Shown here one piece after another: positions 1 to 8,879 of a stretch of 64,000 bases of DNA. Every line of letters begins with the position of its first letter. Positions within the stretch are counted from its first letter, which is position 1. The position numbers and the translations under genes were made by a program. Below the pieces are notes generated by a model that was not told the origin of the DNA, did not search any database, and was given only the letters and a program-made list of their open reading frames with translations. This stretch comes from an uncultured Clostridia bacterium (GTDB lineage Bacteria > Bacillota > Clostridia > TANB77 > CAG-508): the NCBI GenBank assembly GCA_934120395.1, contig CAKOTZ010000005.1, positions 53,113-117,112 on the forward strand, read 5' to 3'.

Positions 1-471
1 CATCCTTGTGAATATTCCATAAATATTTTTGTTTTCGTCATATACAGCATAAGCAAACTGAAATGTTTCTGAATTTAATTTTATTTCATCATCAAATTGA
101 AAATTTATGTTTGCGCCAAAATAATCATCAGTTATAATCAGCGAATCTACCTTTGCTTTAATTCCATCTTGCTCTATATAATCCATGTCTACCATTTCTC
201 CATATCCATCTTCAAAAGCCTCTTGTATAGTACCGCTACCATATTCAAATTCTCTATTTTGGTATTCTTTAAATTTTATATCCCATTGTATTTTTGCATA
301 AATTTGTGTGGAAACAGTACCCAGTATAAGTACAGTTACACATGCAACTGCTACACTTGCCCATCTTTTTTTAGTACTCAAACTTTTTCTTTCTTTCATT
401 TGAATTTTTTTGTAAATTGCATCTTTATCATTTACTTTTTCTAAATATTCTTTTATTACTTGATTAGCCAT
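1..471 (-). CDS. anti-sigma-factor-like membrane protein (3' part beyond window edge)
   Basis: The frame is open from an ATG at 471 to the window edge, about 157 codons, so the C-terminus is missing. The start overlaps the end of the sigma-factor gene by 8 nt (ATGGCTAA), which indicates translational coupling. The first ~33 residues are charged and cytoplasmic-looking, followed by one hydrophobic segment (about 36-55, SVAVACVTVLILGTVS) and an extracytoplasmic region. This layout and position fit an anti-sigma or DUF4179-like regulator that holds the ECF factor at the membrane. The exact family is not certain because the sensor domain is cut. Confidence 0.6.
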   Translation of the reverse strand, partial: MANQVIKEYLEKVNDKDAIYKKIQMKERKSLSTKKRWASVAVACVTVLILGTVSTQIYAKIQWDIKFKEYQNREFEYGSGTIQEAFEDGYGEMVDMDYIEQDGIKAKVDSLIITDDYFGANINFQFDDEIKLNSETFQFAYAVYDENKNIYGIFTRM

Positions 472-1003
472 TTCCATCCACATCCTTTCCTAAGTATTTT
501 TTTATTTCTTTCAATGTCCTATATATTCTATTTTTTACATTAGACTCTCCTAGGTTAAGTCCCTTTGCTATTTCGCCTATTTTCATATCTAAGGCAAAAT
601 ATAAGTAAAAAATTTTAGCCGTTATTAAATCCTTTCCTTTTACATATTCCCACATTAATCCAACATTTTCTTTTGTAATAAAGTCCTGTTCTAAATCAAA
701 TTCAGCTATCGGTTCTATTGTATTTTCATCGTTACTATAGAAAGATACAAGATTTTCTTTTTTCTTTTTATAATAATGTCTTTTTATTATGTTATTAGCT
801 ATTCCTATAATATAGGCACCTGTATTATCTTCTGTCATAAGCTTCCTTTTTTTAATTATCTTAAGTAATTCAATATATGTATCTTGTATGATATCATTTA
901 TATCGTCCATATTGTTACATCGTAAAACTACATATTTTAATGTACCTGCGTAAGTATCATTGTATATTTTTTCAAAATTTACTTCATTTGTTATTTTAAC
1001 CAT
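464..1003 (-). CDS. ECF-type RNA polymerase sigma factor
   Basis: 179 aa with sigma region 2 (about 10-75, including the DINDIIQDTYIELLK helix) and region 4 (about 120-175, with the helix-turn-helix around KIGEIAKGLNLGESNVKNRIYR). No region 1 or 3 is visible, as in extracytoplasmic-function sigma factors. The start is fixed by a strong AAAGGAGG ribosome site. A TGAAAC-type ECF -35 motif (1046-1052) lies upstream, suggesting autoregulation, though I cannot pick a convincing -10. The next gene overlaps and looks like its anti-sigma partner. The target regulon is unknown; the nearby sortase and surface protein could be candidates. Confidence 0.85.
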   Translation of the reverse strand: MVKITNEVNFEKIYNDTYAGTLKYVVLRCNNMDDINDIIQDTYIELLKIIKKRKLMTEDNTGAYIIGIANNIIKRHYYKKKKENLVSFYSNDENTIEPIAEFDLEQDFITKENVGLMWEYVKGKDLITAKIFYLYFALDMKIGEIAKGLNLGESNVKNRIYRTLKEIKKYLGKDVDGNG

Positions 1004-1075
1004 TTTTACCTCCTTTACTATATAATCTTAAAGTATTAAAAAAAAGTTTCAATTCGAATAATAAAATTTAAAAAG

Positions 1076-1110
1076 AAAAAGACCTCTTATTTTCATAAGA
1101 AGTCTTTTAC
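1076..1110 (-). terminator. terminator after the first sortase gene
   Basis: Read on the minus strand, arms AAAGACTTCTTAT and ATAAGAGGTCTTT enclose a GAAA loop and are followed by a T-rich run. It sits directly behind the sortase stop codon. Confidence 0.8.
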
Positions 1111-1701
1111 TTACATAACAGTATCAATTTCTCTAGCCTTTACAATTATCCTTTTCTTTGAATCACTAGTACATGTTATCAGTGTAATTTCTCGCTTTCC
1201 ATTAGTTTCTTGTGACAAACACGCTATATCACTTGGAGCTACCCTTGTAATAGAATACACTTTATATTTTATGCTAGTATTAGTATTATCAGTAAGTATA
1301 ACTTCATCATCCTTTTTTAGTTCTTTTAAATGATAAAACATATTATTTCGTTTATAATTATGTCCTGCAATGCAAAAATTTCCAATTTGATTTGGCTTCG
1401 CTCCCCAAAATCTAGTTACACTAACAAGTAAGGTCTCTTTATTACTTTCTGCCAAAACATCAGTTTTTAAATTAATTTTTGGTATTTCTAAACTTGCTAT
1501 AATTTCATACCCTTCCTTTGTTTCCCTTTTTATTTCCTCTTTTTCAATCTCATTTGTAGCTACAACATTTTCAGTTATTGAATATACTTCTGTCTCTTTA
1601 ATTGGTTCTGCAATTTGATTCTCCATATACCAGTTAAAGCACATACCCATTATAATTAAAAAAATTGAAATTATTATAATAACTTTTATAATTTTTTTCA
1701 T
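1111..1701 (-). CDS. sortase (class D-like), membrane-anchored transpeptidase
   Basis: 196 aa. An N-terminal hydrophobic anchor (about 5-22) is followed by a sortase domain (about 70-190). The catalytic triad is visible: His114 in CIAGHNY, Cys177 in LITCT and Arg184 in KKRIIV. Sortases cleave LPXTG-like signals on secreted proteins and link them to peptidoglycan or other proteins. The next gene upstream (1752-2879) ends in an LPKTG sorting signal and is the probable substrate. The GAGGAGAGG ribosome site fixes the start. The domain is clearly related to the second sortase at 11457-12144. The class assignment is tentative. Confidence 0.88.
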   Translation of the reverse strand: MKKIIKVIIIISIFLIIMGMCFNWYMENQIAEPIKETEVYSITENVVATNEIEKEEIKRETKEGYEIIASLEIPKINLKTDVLAESNKETLLVSVTRFWGAKPNQIGNFCIAGHNYKRNNMFYHLKELKKDDEVILTDNTNTSIKYKVYSITRVAPSDIACLSQETNGKREITLITCTSDSKKRIIVKAREIDTVM

Positions 1702-1718
1702 ACCCTCTCCTCATATGT

Positions 1719-1750
1719 AAATTTGGATAGAATTATCTATCCAAATTTTT
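1719..1750. terminator. hairpin between surface protein and sortase genes
   Basis: Arms ATTTGGATAGA and TCTATCCAAAT enclose ATTA. The T-run is better on the plus side; on the minus strand only three T follow, so it may attenuate rather than stop transcription between the LPXTG gene and the sortase. Confidence 0.5.
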
Positions 1751-1751
1751 G

Positions 1752-2879
1752 CTATTTTTCTTTTCTTGCAACATAAATATATGAAACTACTAGTATCATA
1801 ATCACTACTGCAGAAGCGGCATATAAATTTATTCCTGTCTTTGGCAAATGTGTTGGTGTTTTTTCTTCTTTACTTGAATTTGTATTATTATCTTTTATAT
1901 TATCTTCTTGTTCAGGTTTTTCACCTGGTTTTTCTTCTGGCTTCTCATCTGGTTTTTCATCCGGCTTTTCTTCTGGCTGTTCAGGTTCTGGCTGTTCAGG
2001 CTGTCCAGGCTGTCCAGGTTCTTCTTCCGGTGGAACAATTACAGCTTTTTCTTTAACATTTAAAGTTACTGTTTCTTCACTAATAGTTTTGTCAGAATCA
2101 TCACGATTAACTAATTTAAACTTAATCGAATAGGTTCCAGCTTTACTAAAAGTTCCACGTAAATTTAAAGTTTGATTTACATCTTTACCACCTATAGCGT
2201 ATCCAGCATCATCTCCCCAACCACTTTGAATTAAATCTTGTTCTGCTCTATTTGCATCAGTTCCAATTAATTTTACATTTCCTCCTTCAGGTGTTGTTGC
2301 TTCTGCTAAAATCCTTACATGCTTATAATTTTTTCCAATTGCTGAACTTACTGATAACTTCATCTCTTTTTCTTCTTTTTCTACAATATCTCCGGTATAG
2401 CTTAATGCAATTTTATAGTCCTGATATTTTGGTTCTGCTGTTACTTGTTTAGTAATAGGTACTGTAATGTCATCATATTCCTCACTTGCATCAGCATTTG
2501 CAAGTCCTTCAGCTGTTACATTAATTTCTGTTGGATTAGACGCTGTCAAGTCTTCTTTTGCCTTAAAAGTAACATCCATATCTTCTCTTGGAGTATCAGC
2601 ATCATTGAAGGTTACTCTTACTTTTGTACCATTGTCATTTGCTTCACCTCCTGTAGCACTAACAAATTCAAGAATTTTGTTGTCATATGCAAAATCAAAA
2701 GTGTATGCGCCTAATTGTTTTCCAAATTTTACATGTGCCTTTAATTCTTCTCCAGCATTAACTACAGTTTTATCTAAGCTAACATCTAATGAATCCAAAC
2801 TTGCAGCATAACTGTTTAGCCCTATATAGCTTAATACAAATACAGCCATTATGAAAATTTTAATAAAGATTTTTTTCAT
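1752..2879 (-). CDS. cohesin-like, LPXTG-anchored surface protein
   Basis: 375 aa. It has a signal peptide ending near SYAAS (about residue 26), a cohesin-like beta domain (about 27-140, LDVSLDKTVVNAGEELKAHV), and a second Ig-like beta domain (about 155-275). A Pro/Glu/Lys-rich repeat linker with PEEKPDEKP-type units (about 280-325) leads to an LPKTG motif at 345-349, a hydrophobic helix and a KEK tail. This is a complete sortase sorting signal, so the protein should be covalently attached to the wall by the adjacent sortase. Cohesin-type domains bind dockerins or act as surface adhesion modules; no dockerin partner is visible here, so the ligand is unknown. Confidence 0.85.
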   Translation of the reverse strand: MKKIFIKIFIMAVFVLSYIGLNSYAASLDSLDVSLDKTVVNAGEELKAHVKFGKQLGAYTFDFAYDNKILEFVSATGGEANDNGTKVRVTFNDADTPREDMDVTFKAKEDLTASNPTEINVTAEGLANADASEEYDDITVPITKQVTAEPKYQDYKIALSYTGDIVEKEEKEMKLSVSSAIGKNYKHVRILAEATTPEGGNVKLIGTDANRAEQDLIQSGWGDDAGYAIGGKDVNQTLNLRGTFSKAGTYSIKFKLVNRDDSDKTISEETVTLNVKEKAVIVPPEEEPGQPGQPEQPEPEQPEEKPDEKPDEKPEEKPGEKPEQEDNIKDNNTNSSKEEKTPTHLPKTGINLYAASAVVIMILVVSYIYVARKEK

Positions 2880-2955
2880 GTTTTTACTCCTTTCTATTTT
2901 TTATACTTTATATTATTTCAAATTTTCACAATATTATTTATTGTATTAAATGGAA

Positions 2956-3004
2956 AAAGTCATACTTTTACGAAATTTGTATATTTACGTAAAAACATGA
3001 CTTT
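2956..3004 (-). terminator. terminator at the end of the rimP-truB operon
   Basis: A long inverted repeat (2956-2972 against 2988-3004, AAAGTCAT and TTTTACG blocks paired with their complements), followed on the minus strand by TTTTT, lies just behind truB. Confidence 0.75.
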
Positions 3005-3010
3005 ATATTT

Positions 3011-3889
3011 TTATAATATTATATCTCTTTTTAATAAATTTTTTCTTACTATTCCAAGCCCAATAAATCTTTTGTTTTGATCATAAACTCTATAATTATT
3101 ATCTAATAAATCTTTTTTAAGCAAAACACCATTTAAAAACAATTGTAAGTCTTTTTCATTTAATTCAATAACACCTTTATTTTCGAAAATTTTTTCAATA
3201 CCAATTACTGTTTTCCCCAAAAAACACTTATTATCCTTATTTTCCTCAATCTGCTTTAAAGTAACCGACTGACTTATTTTGAAATTTTCTACCTCTATTC
3301 GTCTTAAATCGCTCATATAGCCAACTGTGCCTAAATTTTCAGCTATCTGTTCGCAAAGCACTCGAATATACGTTCCTTTTGAACATTTGACATTAAATTT
3401 TATGTTTTGATTTTCTTTGTCAATTTCAATTAAACTAATATTATATATTTCAATATCGCGTGCCTCAGGTTTTATTTCTATTCCCTCTCTTGCATATTCA
3501 TATAGCTTTTTACCATTTACTTTAATTGCAGAATACATTGGTGGAATTTGTTTTTGCTTTCCCTTTACATTTTCGAGTGCATTTATTACATTTATCTCTT
3601 CAAAACATGATACAGATACACTTTTTTTCTCTATACATTTTCCTTCTCCATCTGCAGTATCTGTTTTTTCCCCTAATTTTATAGTTGCTTCATACACCTT
3701 ATCATGTTCAATTAAATATTTTGCAATCTTTGTTCCCTTACCAACCAATATTGGTAAAACTCCAGTTGCCATTGGATCAAGTGTACCTGCATGTCCTACC
3801 TTTTTTGTTCCTAATGCTTTACGTATTTTAAAAACAACATCATGTGAAGTACAATTTTTTGGCTTATCTATAATTAAAACTCCGTCCAT
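3011..3889 (-). CDS. truB: tRNA pseudouridine(55) synthase TruB
   Basis: 292 aa, the normal length of the family. TruB converts U55 of the T-loop of tRNAs to pseudouridine in the cytoplasm. The catalytic motif VGHAGTLDPMATGVLP holds the nucleophile Asp38, and the KGTYIRVL and PPMYSAIKVNGKKLYEYAR blocks typical of TruB are present. It is the last gene of the rimP-nusA-ylxR-ylxQ-infB-rbfA-nrnA-truB cluster and lies 14 nt after nrnA, the usual Firmicutes order. It contains no CGG codon. Confidence 0.96.
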   Translation of the reverse strand: MDGVLIIDKPKNCTSHDVVFKIRKALGTKKVGHAGTLDPMATGVLPILVGKGTKIAKYLIEHDKVYEATIKLGEKTDTADGEGKCIEKKSVSVSCFEEINVINALENVKGKQKQIPPMYSAIKVNGKKLYEYAREGIEIKPEARDIEIYNISLIEIDKENQNIKFNVKCSKGTYIRVLCEQIAENLGTVGYMSDLRRIEVENFKISQSVTLKQIEENKDNKCFLGKTVIGIEKIFENKGVIELNEKDLQLFLNGVLLKKDLLDNNYRVYDQNKRFIGLGIVRKNLLKRDIIL

Positions 3890-3903
3890 TATGGAAACCT
3901 CTT

Positions 3904-4854
3904 CTATTTTAAATATATTTTTGTTTGTGAAATTAATCTATCTCTTACTTGTTCTAAATCTCCTGTACTTATTTGACAACCAGCAGCCTTATTATGACCA
4001 CCGCCACCAAACATTAAACAAATATCTGATACATTTACATAGTCATTAGAGCGAAGTGACGCTTTAAAGCCATTTTCAACTTCTCTTATGAAAATAGATA
4101 CTTCTACACCTTCTATTTCTCTTCCAATTGACACACAGCCTTCCCAGTCGCCAATACCAGCACCGATGCTCTTTTCATCTTCTTGCAATATATATGTAAA
4201 AGCTATCTTTCCTTCTTCATAAAATTGAATTCTATTCATAGCAAGCTTTGTAATTTCAAATTTTGTTTTAGACATAGTTTGAAATACTCTTTTATATATA
4301 TTTGTGATATTTATTCCCTTGCTTAACAATCTAGCAACAATTTCAAAGGTTTCACAGCTTACACCTTCATATTGAAAACCACCTGTATCTGTTATTATAC
4401 CTGCCAAAAGACAAGTTCCAATTTCCCTGCTAATATCTATGTTCCAATATTCTAATACCTTTATTAATATTTGTGCACACGCAGGAGCTACAGGATCAAC
4501 ATAATTAAAATCTGCATACATAGAATTTACTACATGGTGATCAATTTGAATTGTTTTTTTAGCACTTTCAAATGATTTAGCTGGATCTGCAAGTCTTGCT
4601 TGAGTTGCACAGTCAACAGCAATAGCCAAATCGTAATTTTGTTTTCCCTCTCTTATACTTTCGTTAATTGACGGTAAAAAATCAAATACTTTTGCATACT
4701 CAGGAATAATAAGCTCTACTTCCTTATTTTGTGCTTTCAAAGCCATATACAATGCTAAAGCACTTCCAATTGCATCTCCATCTGGATTTTGATGAGTTAA
4801 AATACCAATAGTTTCTGCCATTTGTAATTCCTTTTTCATGTCATCTAATATCAT
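3904..4854 (-). CDS. nrnA: bifunctional oligoribonuclease / pAp phosphatase NrnA (DHH family)
   Basis: 316 aa DHH/DHHA1 phosphoesterase. Visible motifs are NPDGDAIGSAL (about 24-34), DCATQ, the DHH signature in IQIDHHVVNS and the C-terminal GGGGHNKAAG substrate loop. NrnA degrades short RNA oligonucleotides and dephosphorylates 3'-phosphoadenosine 5'-phosphate. It sits between rbfA and truB, as in many Firmicutes, with one base separating it from rbfA. Confidence 0.94.
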   Translation of the reverse strand: MILDDMKKELQMAETIGILTHQNPDGDAIGSALALYMALKAQNKEVELIIPEYAKVFDFLPSINESIREGKQNYDLAIAVDCATQARLADPAKSFESAKKTIQIDHHVVNSMYADFNYVDPVAPACAQILIKVLEYWNIDISREIGTCLLAGIITDTGGFQYEGVSCETFEIVARLLSKGINITNIYKRVFQTMSKTKFEITKLAMNRIQFYEEGKIAFTYILQEDEKSIGAGIGDWEGCVSIGREIEGVEVSIFIREVENGFKASLRSNDYVNVSDICLMFGGGGHNKAAGCQISTGDLEQVRDRLISQTKIYLK

Positions 4855-4855
4855 T

Positions 4856-5224
4856 TTACTCTCCTTCTTTAGGTTCTACGTCCTTAATAAGTTCTTTTAA
4901 GATAGAATCAATTTTAGAACCATATTCAATAGATTCGTCAAACTCAAATACAATTTCAGGTGTAGTTCTTAAATTAATTTTGTGAGCTAATTGAGTTCGT
5001 ACATAACCAGCAGATTTTTTTAATGCTTCCAATGTTTTTTTCTTATTAGCATTCAACATGCTAACATAGACTCTAGCATAGCGAAAGTCTGGCGTAACTT
5101 TAACTTTAGTTACGCTAACCATCCCCGTTATATTAGTATTATTTAATTCGTAATTTACAATATTACTAATTTCACGTTTCAATTCTTCTTCGACTTTATT
5201 CATTCGATTAGTATTTTTTTGCAT
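4856..5224 (-). CDS. rbfA: 30S ribosome-binding factor RbfA
   Basis: About 122 aa from the chosen start (MQKNTNRMNKVEEELKREI). RbfA is a KH-fold protein that acts in late 16S rRNA maturation and cold adaptation. The core NITGMVSVTKVKVTPDFRYARVYVSML is diagnostic. An upstream in-frame ATG exists at 5242, but AAGGAG lies six bases before the ATG at 5224, so I prefer the latter. It follows infB closely, as usual. Confidence 0.93.
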   Translation of the reverse strand: MQKNTNRMNKVEEELKREISNIVNYELNNTNITGMVSVTKVKVTPDFRYARVYVSMLNANKKKTLEALKKSAGYVRTQLAHKINLRTTPEIVFEFDESIEYGSKIDSILKELIKDVEPKEGE

Positions 5225-5244
5225 ATATTTCTCCTTAGCCAAAT

Positions 5245-8200
5245 TTATTTTATCTCTTCCATAATATGAGCTTCAATAATATCTCCTACTTTTATATCGT
5301 TAAAGTTTTCCAATTGAAGTCCACATTCATATCCATAAGCAACCTCTTTTGCATCATCTTTAAATCTTTTCAAAGAAATTAATTTTCCTTCAAAAATAAC
5401 AACATTATCACGTATTACTCTTGCAATTGCATTTCTTGCAATCTTTCCATCTGTTACATAGCAACCAGCAATAGTTCCTACATTAGAAACTTTAAATGTT
5501 TGTCTTACTTCTGCATTACCAATTATAACTTCCTTGTATTCTGGATCACGCATTCCCTTCATAGCAAGTTCTACATCCTCAATTGCATTATAAATAACTG
5601 AATATGTTTTTATTTCAACTTCTTCTTTATCTGCTACCTCTTTTGCAATAGCATTTGCCCTTACATTAAATGCTATTATAATTGCATTAGAAACCTTTGC
5701 AAGTGTAACGTCTGATTCTGTTACAGCTCCTACATTTGAATGAATTACTTTAACACGAATTTCATCATTAGATAGTTTTTCTAATGCTTGCTTTACAGCT
5801 TCTACAGAACCTTGTACATCTGCTTTTACAATTAAATTTAATTGTTTTAAATTGCCTTTTTCAATTTGATTAAATAAATCATCAAGAGTAACCTTCGAAG
5901 TTGCATTTAATGTTTTTTCTCTTTGTTGACGTTTTCTTCTTTCAATTAAATGTTTAGCCATCTTTTCGTCTTTTACTTCATAGAAAGTATCACCAACAGA
6001 AGGAACCTCAGATAAACCTGTTATTTCTACTGGTGTAGATGGACCTGCTGTTTTTACTTTTTGTCCCTTATCATTTGTCATAACTCTTATTCTTCCAATT
6101 ACAGATCCAACAACAATAGTATCTCCAACATCTAATTTACCTCTTTGCACAAGCATTGTTGCTATAACGCCTCTATGTTTATCAAGTTTTGCTTCAATAA
6201 TTGTTCCCTTTGCCTGTTTGTGAGGATTTACTTTTAAATCTAGCATATCGGCTTCAAGTAAAACCATTTCTAATAATGTATCTATGTTTTGATGATTTTT
6301 AGCAGAAATTGGTACATAAATAGTATCTCCACCCCATTCTTCTGGGACTAAACCATACTCTGTTAATTCTTGTTTTACTCTTTCAACATTGGCACCTTCA
6401 AGATCAATCTTATTTACAGCAACAATTATTGGGATTTCAGCTGCCTTAGCATGATTAATTGCTTCTATAGTTTGTGGCATAACACCATCATTTGCAGCAA
6501 CTACTAAAATTGCTATATCTGTTATTTGTGCTCCTCTAGCACGCATACTTGTAAATGCCTCATGTCCTGGTGTATCTAAGAAGGTAATTGCTCTACCATT
6601 AATTTCTACCTTATATGCACCAATATGTTGTGTAATTCCTCCAGCTTCACCACTTATAACATTTGTAGAACGTATAGCATCAAGTAAAGATGTTTTACCA
6701 TGATCAACGTGTCCCATAACAACAATAACTGGTGGTCTAGAAATTAATTGATCTTCTGTATCTTCGCTGTCATCAAATAGAATATCTTCTTCTTTAACAA
6801 TATTTTTCTTTTTAGCTGTAACTCCAAATTCTCCTGCAACCAAAAATGCAGTATCAAAATCTAAATCATTATTAATAGTTGCCAATATTCCATAATTTAA
6901 TAATTTTTTAATTACTTCACTACTTGTTTTCTTTAATTCAGTTGCCAAATCCTTAACAGTTATACTCTCAGGTATTGTTATTTCTGTAAGTTTAAATATT
7001 TTTTGCTTGTTTCGTTCTTCATTGCCTTGTTTTTGATTCTTTTTCTTATTCTTTCTAGCCTTATTATTACTTAAATCATAGTAATCAAGCATTGTACCTT
7101 CATTAAACATACTAGATAACTGATTTTCTTGTTTTAAACTCTTTAATTTATCATTGCTAAAATCATAACTATTGTTTTTCTTGTTTTTTTGTGGCTTTTT
7201 ATTTCTATCATCATTTCTATTATTTTTTTGTTTATCTATAGCCTTATTGGCATACTCTCTAACAGTTTCTTTTTCAACAACATCAGAAGCCATAATATTT
7301 TTTATATTTTTCTCAATGCCTTTTTCATCTAAAACACGATTTCTATTGTTGTATCCGCTATTATTATTTCTATTATAGTTATTATTACGATTGTAATTTC
7401 CTTGATTATTATTACCATTATAATTGTTATTACGGTTGTAATTATTACCATTTGAATTATTTCTATTAAATGAGCCATTTCTATTATTTGAATTTTGACG
7501 ATTATAATTGTTATTATTTATGTTTTGTCCATTATTTCTGTTAAAATTACGCCCATTGTTGCTATTTCGGCTATAGTTATTATTACCATTGTTTCTATTA
7601 AATGAGCCATTTGTGCTATTATTACCATTTGAATTATTGTGATTTATGCGTTCTTCAACATGATAATTCTTTTTTTCTATTTGAGCATTTGTCTCTTTGA
7701 TTACTGGCTCTTTTTCAATCTTTGCTGTTTTAGTTTCAACCTTATTTTCAATTTTAGTTTCAGGTGTAACTTCTTCTTTTTTCACTTCATTTACCACTAT
7801 GTTCTTATCTTCTTTTTTCACTTTAACCTCTTCTTTTTTGCTATCTTTTAATCCAAATAATTCGCTTGCTGTAAGCGGTCTTTTTGGCTTATCTCTATAT
7901 ACAATATTATAATCTTTTTTTCTATTATTTTCGATAAAACCCAAATCCTTTTTTCGAGTATCTTTCTCGTGTTTTTCTTCTTTTTCATTATCTTCTGTAA
8001 TAATTACTTCTCTTCTAATAATCACATGACCGATTATTTTTTTCTTTTTTGTTTTCTTCCTTTTTTGTTGATTTATTATTTGCATTTTCTTTTTTATTTT
8101 GCTGAAAACTATCTAATAATTTTTTCGCTACTTCATTGTTTACAGCACTTAAGTGACTTTTAACATCAATTCCAAGTGCTTTTGCCCTTTCCAATACTTC

Positions 8201-8245
8201 TTTGCTATTTATATTTAGCTTTTTGGCAATTTCATGTATTTTCAT
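5245..8245 (-). CDS. infB: translation initiation factor IF-2, read through a +1 frameshift at CGG
   Basis: IF-2 is the GTPase that brings fMet-tRNA to the 30S subunit. The start at 8245 lies one base after the ylxQ stop and begins the IF2_N domain (MKIHEIAKKLNINSKEVLERAKALG). That frame stops at codon 77. In-frame codon 72 is CGG (8030-8032); skipping its C gives NNGHVIIRREVIITED and joins the main frame, which runs to 5245 for about 999 aa. Downstream are an Asn/Arg/Gly-rich linker, a second IF2_N, the GTPase (GHVDHGKTS, DTPGHEAF, NKID), and domains II to IV. If no shift occurred, only internal initiation could make the essential GTPase part. Confidence 0.9.
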
Positions 8246-8246
8246 A

Positions 8247-8571
8247 TTACCCAATAGCGTCACCCCCATAAATTATTTTTTTTATTCCATCTGCTAAATT
8301 TTTATCTTTAATCGCAAATACAACTTTATTCGTCTTTCCAATTGCGTGGCTCATATCATCTTTATTTCCAAAAACTATATAAGGAACCTTGTTTTTATCG
8401 CATATATAAATAATATTTTTTTTAGTTTTTTCTGATGCATCTATAGTTATTATAACTAACTTCGCTTTTTTATAATTGATACTATCTATTACTGCATCCG
8501 TACCAAATATAATTTTACCGTCCCTTTGTTGCAAGTCCTATTAATCCATAAACTCTATTTTGAATGGTCAC
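8247..8571 (-). CDS. ylxQ: YlxQ, L7Ae-family ribosomal protein, +1 frameshift at CGG
   Basis: L7Ae/L30e-fold RNA-binding protein of the nusA operon. The family N-terminus NRVYGLIGLATKG is read from a GTG at 8571 preceded by AGAGGTG, overlapping the end of ylxR by 17 nt. This frame meets CGG as codon 18 (8518-8520), followed at once by TAA. Skipping the C gives KGGKIIFGTDAVIDSI and the rest of the family, for 107 aa in total. The alternative start, TTG at 8534 after the shift, would remove the conserved first helix and has no good ribosome site. Confidence 0.82.
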
Positions 8572-8830
8572 TCAATACACCTCTTAGTTCTTTATAAATT
8601 TCTTCGTTAATTTCCATTTCAAAAACTCTTTCAAGTCTTTTACTTTTTTCAGCTTTTTCAAGACATTCTATGTTTTCGCAAATATATGCTCCACGTCCAT
8701 CGGCCTTTCCTATTTTATCAATACTAATTTCGCCCTTATTGTTTTTTACAATTCTAACTAAATTTTTTTTGTCCTTCTTTGTATTGCATCCTATACATGT
8801 TCTTTGTGGTTGTTTTTTCAAGTGACTCAC
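8555..8830 (-). CDS. ylxR: YlxR/RnpM (DUF448) RNA-binding protein
   Basis: About 90 aa. It shows the family hallmarks RTCIGCNTKKDKKNLVRIV at the N-terminus and GRGAYICENIECLEKA in the middle. Members of this family bind RNA, and in B. subtilis the protein is reported to modulate RNase P. It is encoded between nusA and ylxQ as usual. The start is a GTG at 8830; an in-frame TTG three codons later has better spacing from AAGAAGG. It contains no CGG codon. Confidence 0.9.
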   Translation of the reverse strand: MSHLKKQPQRTCIGCNTKKDKKNLVRIVKNNKGEISIDKIGKADGRGAYICENIECLEKAEKSKRLERVFEMEINEEIYKELRGVLSDHSK

Positions 8831-8879
8831 CTTCTTTTTATATTTTTCCTGTATTTAAGTTTATGTTATTTATCTTTTC

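Noticed and set aside
1841..2056. Plus-strand reading frame inside the LPXTG protein gene
   Set aside because: It is a low-complexity mirror of the Pro/Glu/Lys repeat, with no ribosome site. Similar opposite-strand frames across infB, nusA, pgi and ileS were dropped for the same reason.
5245..8085. infB starting at the internal ATG (8085) as a normal full-length gene
   Set aside because: It would lack the IF2_N domain that is intact just upstream in another frame, begins in a Lys/Gln-rich non-conserved stretch and has no good ribosome site.
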